DNA from: Methylobacter sp.
GTDB lineage: Bacteria; Pseudomonadota; Gammaproteobacteria; Methylococcales; Methylomonadaceae
Assembly: GCA_028714995.1 (NCBI GenBank)
Contig: JAQTLI010000121.1
Coordinates: 1 to 7,668, forward strand
Reading direction: 5' to 3'
DNA length: 7,668 nucleotides
A program made the position numbers and the translations under genes. The first letter of the stretch is position 1, and each line of letters starts with the position of its first letter. Shown here in pieces: positions 1 to 5,905 of this stretch. The notes beneath the pieces are model-generated. The model was not told the DNA's origin, did not search any database, and was given only the letters and a program-made list of their open reading frames with translations.

Positions 1-2327
1 CCTTTCGCTAGTAGCTGGCGCTTTTGTGCGGCATGGATTTTGGCCTCCACCGGTGCTGCGGCAAGAACAGCCTGAAAAGCCACTTCAATTCTGCCGGTAG
101 CATCATCGGGCTTATAGTTAATGTAAATACCGTGAGTTAATCGGTCTCGGGATGGTGAGTCATTCAGCAGCAGGGCCGCAGTCTGGTGAATCAAATGATC
201 AGCTGGGGGCGCATAGGGCTTGCCGATTGGGAAAAGGAAAAACCGTAGCAGATAAGTCAAGGTGCGCCTAGGCAATGCATAGAACATAGCCCTTAATACG
301 ACAGGCGGGATACGCGCAGGCAAGGCATGAAAAATACCCTGCATAGATTGCTGGGCGCGATGCAGGGTATGCTGGCAGGCCCAATGCAGCAGCGGCAAGT
401 CGTCTTTGGGACTACCCTGATCCTGATAGTTTTTAAGCACGCAGGAACACAGATAAAGATTGCTCAAAACATCAGCAAAACGCCCGGAGATTCTTTCCTT
501 GCGCTTGATTGAGCCACCCAGCATCAGCAAGGCAAAATCAGTGACCAGTGCAAAACCGGCGCTGAGCCGTGCAATCTGCCGGTAATAACGCCGCGTATCC
601 TGATCGCCCGGCACATCGACAAACCGGGCGTTGCTCAACCCCAGCCAAAAACCTGCCGCCAGATTGTGCATTACGGAACCAATATGTTTGAACAGGACTT
701 CATCAAACTGCTGCAAGGCCTGTTCAGAATCGGCCTGATTTAATGCTTCCATTTCTTTCTGAATATAAGGGTGACAGCGTATCGCTCCCTGTCCAAAAAT
801 CATCATTGTTCGGGTCAGGATATTAGCGCCTTCTACAGTGATGCTGACTGGAACCACCTGGTACATCCGTCCCAGATAGTTGCTAGGCCCCAGACAAATG
901 CCGGATCCGCCCTGTATGTCCATGGCATCGTTCACGACGCGGCGCATTCTTTCGGTGAGTTCGTATTTGATAATGGCGGAAATAACCGATGGCTTTTGCC
1001 CGTCATCCAGCGCGGCGGCGGTCACTTTGCGCGCAGCATCGATAATATAGGTTTCACCCGCCATGCGCGAAAGCGGCTCTTCAATGCCTTCGAACTCGCC
1101 AATCGGCAGATTGAATTGCTTGCGGATACGGGCATATGCTCCGGTATTGCGGCTGGCCATTTTTGCCGCGCCGGTGCTGAGCGCAGGTAAAGACACGGCT
1201 CTACCGGTAGCGAGGCATTGCATCAACATTTTCCAGCCATTGCCGACCTGCTCCACGCCGCCGATGATCCAGTCCATCGGAATAAACACGTCCTTGCCCC
1301 AGTTAGGGCCGTTCTGAAAAGCGGAATTCAGCGGAAAATGACGCCTGCCGATGGAAACACCGGCGGTATCGGTAGGAATCAGAGCGACGGTAATGCCGAT
1401 GCTTTCCTTATCGCCGATCAGGTGATCCGGGTCATAAAGTTTGAATGCCAGACCCAGCACCGTGGCGACTGGGCCTAAGGTGATATAGCGTTTATCCCAG
1501 TTGAGGCGTATGCCCAGTACCTTGTCCTTGCCTTCAAATTTGCCGTAACAGACGATGCCGGTATCGGGCATAGCCCCAGCATCGCTGCCTGCCTGAGGAC
1601 CGGTTAACGCAAACGCGGGGATTTCTTGACCTGTTGCCAGACGCGGCAGATAATGGTTTTTTTGCTGCTCCGTGCCATAAGCCAGCAGTAATTTGGCTGG
1701 CCCCAAGGAATTGGGCACCATGACGGTGACGGCGGCAGTAGTGCTGCGGCTGGATATTTTCATGACCACTTCGGAATGCGCGTACTCGCCAAACTCCAGG
1801 CCGCCGTAGCGTTTAGGTATAATCATGCCGCAGAATTTATGCCGCTTGATAAAGTCCCAGACTTCGGGCGGCAAATCGCGGCGATTGTGGGTAATGTCCC
1901 AGTCATCCAGCATAGTGCAAAGGGTTTCTACCGGACCGTCAAGGAATGCCTGCTCTTCGACGCTCAGTTTCGCGGCGGGCAAATCAAGAAGCACCTTCCA
2001 ATCAGGATGGCCGGAAAACAACTCGGCATCCCACCAGGTATTGCCCGCTTCCAACGCTTCGCGTTCGGTTTGAGACATCCGGGGCAGCATTCGCCGCATC
2101 AACTTGAAAATCGGACGACTGACTAGTCTTTTTCGAATAAACGGCAGATTGAGCGGGATAAAAATAACGTCATAAATAACCCACAATAGTGCCGCCATAG
2201 CATTCATACCCTGTAACAGCGTGTAGACACTTAACCATCCGGCCAGAATTAACGTAGTCCACCGGAGTGATGTCCTGACATAAGCCAGAACAAAGGCGAT
2301 AATGAATAGCGAGATTAACCAGATCAT
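1..2327 (-). CDS. fadE: Acyl-CoA dehydrogenase FadE, long membrane-anchored type (C-terminus beyond window)
   Basis: This enzyme catalyses the first step of beta-oxidation: FAD-dependent dehydrogenation of acyl-CoA to trans-2-enoyl-CoA, with electrons passed to electron-transfer flavoprotein. 775 residues are visible; the E. coli protein has about 814, so roughly 40 are cut off at the window edge. Residues 1-60 hold two hydrophobic segments, implying inner-membrane attachment. Residues 80-130 carry the FadE-typical RMSQTE and EEQAFLDGPVE blocks. The acyl-CoA dehydrogenase core follows, with GGLEF (175-179), PNSLGP (205-210), AGSDAGAMPDTG (246-257), FQNGP (337-341) and TVEGANILTR (497-506), where E499 is the expected catalytic base. 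The FadE-specific C-terminal region (DUF1974 type) starts near 520 with FGQGAIRCHP just before it. The ATG at 2327 has AAGGAG 6 nt upstream and gives an N-terminus like that of E. coli. It is the last visible gene of the operon. The motif before AGSD reads LTGPQ where E. coli has LTSPE, a mild difference. Identity is very secure. Confidence 0.96.
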   Translation of the reverse strand, partial: MIWLISLFIIAFVLAYVRTSLRWTTLILAGWLSVYTLLQGMNAMAALLWVIYDVIFIPLNLPFIRKRLVSRPIFKLMRRMLPRMSQTEREALEAGNTWWDAELFSGHPDWKVLLDLPAAKLSVEEQAFLDGPVETLCTMLDDWDITHNRRDLPPEVWDFIKRHKFCGMIIPKRYGGLEFGEYAHSEVVMKISSRSTTAAVTVMVPNSLGPAKLLLAYGTEQQKNHYLPRLATGQEIPAFALTGPQAGSDAGAMPDTGIVCYGKFEGKDKVLGIRLNWDKRYITLGPVATVLGLAFKLYDPDHLIGDKESIGITVALIPTDTAGVSIGRRHFPLNSAFQNGPNWGKDVFIPMDWIIGGVEQVGNGWKMLMQCLATGRAVSLPALSTGAAKMASRNTGAYARIRKQFNLPIGEFEGIEEPLSRMAGETYIIDAARKVTAAALDDGQKPSVISAIIKYELTERMRRVVNDAMDIQGGSGICLGPSNYLGRMYQVVPVSITVEGANILTRTMMIFGQGAIRCHPYIQKEMEALNQADSEQALQQFDEVLFKHIGSVMHNLAAGFWLGLSNARFVDVPGDQDTRRYYRQIARLSAGFALVTDFALLMLGGSIKRKERISGRFADVLSNLYLCSCVLKNYQDQGSPKDDLPLLHWACQHTLHRAQQSMQGIFHALPARIPPVVLRAMFYALPRRTLTYLLRFFLFPIGKPYAPPADHLIHQTAALLLNDSPSRDRLTHGIYINYKPDDATGRIEVAFQAVLAAAPVEAKIHAAQKRQLLAK
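334..370. repeat. Perfect 11-bp inverted repeat inside the 3' part of fadE
   Basis: The arm ATACCCTGCAT at 334-344 is matched exactly by its reverse complement at 360-370, with a 15-nt loop between. It lies in the coding region for fadE residues around 653-665 (HTLHRAQQSMQGI). In the mRNA it could fold into an 11-bp stem. No T-run follows on either strand, so it is not a standard terminator. The function, if any, is unknown; it may be a chance consequence of codon choice. Confidence 0.6.
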
Positions 2328-2333
2328 GGGATG

Positions 2334-2339
2334 CTCCTT
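2334..2339 (-). promoter_or_regulatory. Ribosome binding site of fadE
   Basis: AAGGAG on the minus strand, 6 nt before the ATG at 2327. It lies inside the 15-bp gap after the preceding stop codon (TGA, 2345-2343). It fixes the fadE start and leaves no room for a separate promoter, so fadE is co-transcribed with the gene before it. Confidence 0.85.
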
Positions 2340-2342
2340 GCA

Positions 2343-4721
2343 TCAATTACGTAATGGCTTGCCTGTTTTTAACAGGTGATCCAGCCTGGCCAGTGTACCC
2401 GGCTGTTGCACCAAATGCAGGAAGGCCTTCAGCTCCAGATCCAGCAAATCATCTTCGGTTAAAGGCTCGGTGATATCGCACAAACCGCCGCTGAGTACAT
2501 CTGCCAATTGCTGCGAAACTACCACGTCATAATCCGTTATCTTGTCAGCCAGCTTTAAGTTGTTGATCACGATATCCATTGCCGCTCTGGCACTGGTGCC
2601 AGGCAACTGATAACTGGCGGGCTTAGGCGACGCATAATCCACAACCAGCTTCAACGCTTTGGCTTTGGCATCGGCTAATAACCGGTCTTTATTCATGGTA
2701 ATGCCATCGGTCGTAGACAAAAACAACAATTCCTTGGCCTCTGCCGCCGATTTGGAAACCTTGGCCATGCCGATAGTTTCAAAAGCCTGGGCAACGGCCG
2801 GCATCGGGCCGCCAGGACGTCTGGCAAATTCCAGCCAGCGGCGCAGATATTCCTTGCAACCGCCCCAACCCGGAACCAGACCCACACCCACTTCGACCAG
2901 ACCGACATACAGTTCTGCATGCGCCTGAATGGCGTCGCAATGCAGCAGGATTTCGCAGCCGCCACCCAGAGCCAGCCCGGAAGGCGCGCCGACCACCGGA
3001 AATGGTGCATACTTCAAGGCTTGATAAGTCTGTTGGCCCTGTTTGATCAATTGCTCTACTGCAGGCCAGTCGCCGTTATGGATGGCCTGCACCAGCAAGG
3101 TCAGGTTAGCCCCGGCAGAGAAATTGTCGGCATCGTTGTAAATAACCAGTGCAGAAAAATCAGTTTTAACCTTTTCGATGCTTTGCCGTACCAAGGCCAG
3201 ACTATCCATATCCAGCGTATTCATTTTGCTGTGAAACTCCAGACAGGCAACACCGTCGCCAATATCCCACAGGCTGGCCGATGGGTTTGCCAGTACCGCC
3301 TGATCCTGCAATTTAATATCGGACAGCAGCAGTATCCCTTCTGTTCTGTGAACAGGGTGATAAATACCGTATGAATCGGTAAACAAACGTTTGCCGGAAA
3401 CGATCTTGTACATGCTGTGACGGTTTGCCAGCAACGGCGGCACATTACGATTTTCTGCAATCAATCGCTCAACGAACCAGCCAACTCCAATCCGGTCCAG
3501 CAGTTCAAACGGGCCGTATTTCCAGTTATATCCGAGGCGCATGGCGGTATCGACGGCGACTATGTCCTCGGCAATCTCGGGAATCAGACTGGCGCTATAC
3601 GCCAGGGTATTGGATAACACTTTCCAGCCATACTGGCAAATTGCCTCGTCGCCAACCAAAAAAGTCCTCTCGGTAACCGCTCCCTGCGTTACTCTACCTC
3701 CTGCATCCCTGCAGTCGAGTTCATCCTGCGTCCTGGGCAAATCCGGCAAGGCAAATTTCTCACTCTTTCGATATTCGCCAGTTTGCAGATTTATGGCTTC
3801 TTTAATGCGTTCGCCATCGTGGGTTTGCAAACGATAAAAACCGCCTTTGCCTTTTCTGCCGGTATATCCTGCGGCTATCATGGTCTGAACCAATGAGGGA
3901 AGAGTGTTGACCTGATGAAACGCATCTTCCTTGGGCAAGGCCTGTTTCATGCCATCCAGAATATGCGGAATGAGGTCAAGTCCGACCAGATCCAGCAGGC
4001 CGAACACACCGGTTTTCGGTATGCCAAACGGCGCAGACATGACCGCATCGGCCTGTTCCACGGTTAAACCCAGCCTGATCGCTTCCAGCAGACCACATTG
4101 CAGCCAGTAAATACCGATGCGGTTGCCGATAAATCCCGGCGTATCTTTGCAGGTAACGCTGTCTTTACCCAGATTAATGTCGGAAAAATGGCTGATGGCC
4201 GCAACAAGCTCAGGCCGGGTCTGTGAACCTGCAATCAGTTCCAGCAGGCGCATATAGCGAGGTGGGTTAAAAAAATGGGTAATCATGAAGCGCTGTTTAA
4301 AGCTGTCCGGCACGTCATGGGTTAACAATTTCAACGGCAATGTGGACGTATTCGATGAAATCAGGGTATCAGGGCGACAGATGTTATCCAGTTTTTGATA
4401 AAGCGCCTGCTTGATGGCTAGATCTTCAATGACCGCTTCAATTACCCAATCAACTTCCTTCAACCATTCAAGATGGTCTTCAATGTTGCCGGGCGTGACC
4501 AGACGGGCATTGTTCTTATGCATGAATGTCGCGGGTTCGGCTTTAAGCAACTTGGCGATGGCCGATTCGGCAATGATGTTCCGGTTATCGGCATCTTTGG
4601 GGACAATATCCAGCAAATAGACGGGAATACCGGCGTTGGCGATTTGAGCAGCTATTCCCGCCCCCATCACCCCAGCCCCTATCACCGCAACTTTTTGGAT
4701 GTTGTTTTTTTTGATGTCCAC
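2343..4721 (-). CDS. fadN: Bifunctional 3-hydroxyacyl-CoA dehydrogenase / enoyl-CoA hydratase, FadN-type domain order
   Basis: This protein performs the middle two beta-oxidation steps: hydration of trans-2-enoyl-CoA and NAD-dependent oxidation of L-3-hydroxyacyl-CoA. It has 792 residues from the GTG at 4721. The Rossmann fold opens with GAGVMG (15-20), and the NAD-ribose-binding aspartate is probably D38. S122/S123 lie in SSNTS, the catalytic pair is H149 (THFFNPP) and E161 (LLELI), and N200 lies in DTPGFIGNR. C-terminal dehydrogenase domains cover about 196-450. The crotonase domain covers about 480-690, with an oxyanion loop FSAGANL (534-540) and both catalytic glutamates, E590 (LGGGCE) and E610 (GLVEVGVGL). 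Dehydrogenase before hydratase is the order of Bacillus FadN, about 790 residues, and opposite to E. coli FadB/FadJ. Relatives also occur in proteobacteria, where they are often labelled fadB. An in-frame ATG at 4769 would overlap the thiolase by 49 bp; the GTG is preferred because TGGAGG lies 7 nt upstream and the fold begins soon after. Its first G is the last base of the thiolase stop codon. Confidence 0.94.
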   Translation of the reverse strand: MDIKKNNIQKVAVIGAGVMGAGIAAQIANAGIPVYLLDIVPKDADNRNIIAESAIAKLLKAEPATFMHKNNARLVTPGNIEDHLEWLKEVDWVIEAVIEDLAIKQALYQKLDNICRPDTLISSNTSTLPLKLLTHDVPDSFKQRFMITHFFNPPRYMRLLELIAGSQTRPELVAAISHFSDINLGKDSVTCKDTPGFIGNRIGIYWLQCGLLEAIRLGLTVEQADAVMSAPFGIPKTGVFGLLDLVGLDLIPHILDGMKQALPKEDAFHQVNTLPSLVQTMIAAGYTGRKGKGGFYRLQTHDGERIKEAINLQTGEYRKSEKFALPDLPRTQDELDCRDAGGRVTQGAVTERTFLVGDEAICQYGWKVLSNTLAYSASLIPEIAEDIVAVDTAMRLGYNWKYGPFELLDRIGVGWFVERLIAENRNVPPLLANRHSMYKIVSGKRLFTDSYGIYHPVHRTEGILLLSDIKLQDQAVLANPSASLWDIGDGVACLEFHSKMNTLDMDSLALVRQSIEKVKTDFSALVIYNDADNFSAGANLTLLVQAIHNGDWPAVEQLIKQGQQTYQALKYAPFPVVGAPSGLALGGGCEILLHCDAIQAHAELYVGLVEVGVGLVPGWGGCKEYLRRWLEFARRPGGPMPAVAQAFETIGMAKVSKSAAEAKELLFLSTTDGITMNKDRLLADAKAKALKLVVDYASPKPASYQLPGTSARAAMDIVINNLKLADKITDYDVVVSQQLADVLSGGLCDITEPLTEDDLLDLELKAFLHLVQQPGTLARLDHLLKTGKPLRN

Positions 4722-5860
4722 TAGATGGCCTCCAAAATAGTCGCTATGCCCTGTCCGCCGCCGATGCATTGGGTGGCGAGGGCAAACTGCTTGTTTTCCC
4801 GTTTCAACAGACTGGCGGCTTTCCCGGTAATCCTGGCACCTGATGCGCCCAGTGGATGCCCCAAGGCAATCGCGCCGCCATCTAGATTCAGTTTTTCCGG
4901 AGGGATAGGCAAGTCTTTCAGAACAGCCAAAGATTGCGCGGCGAAGGCTTCGTTCAGCTCGACAATATCGATGTCCTGCAAGGTCAATCCGGCCCGTTGC
5001 AACGCTTTATGGGTCGCGCTGACCGGCCCAATGCCCATGATTTCAGGCTCGCAGCCGGATACTGCGATGGAATTGATGCGGGCAAGTTTTTCCAGGCCGT
5101 GGACATCTGCGTATGCCTCGCTGCAAACCAGCACGGCGGCCGCTCCATCGGTTAACGGAGAAGAGGTTCCGGCAGTCACGCTGCCATTTTTAAGAAAAGC
5201 GGGTTGTAGTTCGGCAAGCGCCTGTAGCGTGGAATCCAGCCTGATGCAGCCATCGTGCAACACGGTTTCGCCATCGGCGCGTGTAATGGGAATGATTTCA
5301 CTGGCGAACAGTCCATTTTGCCGGGCAGCACCCGCTTTTTGCTGGCTGCAAAGAGCGAAAGTTTCCTGGGCCAGCCGGTCGATATGATATTGCAAGGCCA
5401 AATTTTCCGCCGTCTCACCCATGCCGATATAGGCTTGGGGATAAGCTTTGTAAAGGCTGGGGTTAGGCAGGTAATTGAAGCCGCCCATCGGCACCCGGCT
5501 CATGGATTCAACACCAGCGCAGATAAATACCTTGCCGGCATTCATTTTGATCGCGCCTGCCGCGTTATGTATGGCCTGCATCGAGGAGCCGCAGAAGCGA
5601 TTAATTGTGGTACCGGCGACGGTAACAGGCAGTTCGGCAAGATGCACGATTAAACGCGCCAGATTCATCCCCTGCTCACCTTCGGGAAAGGCACAACCCA
5701 GGATTAGATCTTCAATATCTTCCGGGTTAACACCGGTTTCATTGATTAAACCTTTGACAACCTGTGCGGTAAGATCATCAGGCCTGACTTTAGCCAACTG
5801 GCCTTTTTGCGCCGGTGTGAAAGGCGATCTGCAATACCCTGCGATAACTACATTTTTCAT
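4721..5860 (-). CDS. fadA: Acetyl-CoA C-acyltransferase (3-ketoacyl-CoA thiolase), FadA type
   Basis: This thiolase cleaves 3-ketoacyl-CoA with CoA to give acetyl-CoA and an acyl-CoA two carbons shorter, the last step of each beta-oxidation turn. It has 379 residues, a little shorter than the usual 390 or so; the surface segment around 195-215 looks compact. All thiolase signatures are intact: nucleophile C90 in NRFCGSSMQAI, NEAFA at 303-307, H335 in GHPLGASG, and C365 in QCIGGGQG. The SSPLTDGAAA block (233-242) and the MGMGETAEN-like stretch (146-153) are typical of degradative thiolases. The ATG at 5860 has AAGGAG 8 nt upstream. The gene follows the hydrolase by 45 bp and overlaps the FadN-like gene by one base, which makes these two the likely partners of one trifunctional complex or at least a coupled pair. 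A biosynthetic acetoacetyl-CoA thiolase would have the same catalytic residues; the fad neighbours make beta-oxidation far more likely. Confidence 0.95.
   Translation of the reverse strand: MKNVVIAGYCRSPFTPAQKGQLAKVRPDDLTAQVVKGLINETGVNPEDIEDLILGCAFPEGEQGMNLARLIVHLAELPVTVAGTTINRFCGSSMQAIHNAAGAIKMNAGKVFICAGVESMSRVPMGGFNYLPNPSLYKAYPQAYIGMGETAENLALQYHIDRLAQETFALCSQQKAGAARQNGLFASEIIPITRADGETVLHDGCIRLDSTLQALAELQPAFLKNGSVTAGTSSPLTDGAAAVLVCSEAYADVHGLEKLARINSIAVSGCEPEIMGIGPVSATHKALQRAGLTLQDIDIVELNEAFAAQSLAVLKDLPIPPEKLNLDGGAIALGHPLGASGARITGKAASLLKRENKQFALATQCIGGGQGIATILEAI
4729..4734 (-). promoter_or_regulatory. Ribosome binding site that decides the GTG start of the FadN-like gene
   Basis: TGGAGG on the minus strand, inside the last codons of the thiolase gene and 7 nt before the GTG at 4721. 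The thiolase stop and this start share one base (TAGTG), a typical translational-coupling arrangement. The site argues against the upstream in-frame ATG at 4769. Confidence 0.82.
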
Positions 5861-5868
5861 GATGCTGT

Positions 5869-5874
5869 CTCCTT
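5869..5874 (-). promoter_or_regulatory. Ribosome binding site of the thiolase gene
   Basis: AAGGAG on the minus strand, 8 nt before the ATG at 5860. It sits in the only gap of any size inside the operon (5861-5905, 45 bp). The rest of that gap holds no convincing promoter or terminator. Confidence 0.82.
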
Positions 5875-5905
5875 ATGTTATACATTTCCCACTGGACGAA
5901 CGTGT

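Noticed and set aside
771..1478. Overlapping plus-strand open frames across fadE
   Set aside because: They mirror the fadE coding frame, overlap one another, have no ribosome binding site that stands out, and show no family resemblance.
4705..4712. Run of eight A on the minus strand (A AAA AAC) as a programmed frameshift or slippage site
   Set aside because: It lies just after the GTG start of the FadN-like gene, where A-rich codons favour initiation, and shifting would only give a short dead product. No stimulatory structure is evident.
4725..5387. A 220-codon open frame on the plus strand opposite the thiolase gene
   Set aside because: It is antisense to a clearly functional thiolase, has no recognisable motif, and is rich in Ser/Ala/Pro/Cys as expected from the reverse of a G+C-rich gene.
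5875..5885. TATAACAT-like -10 promoter ahead of the thiolase
   Set aside because: The matching -35 region at 17 nt is poor, and the transcription start would fall within the ribosome binding site.
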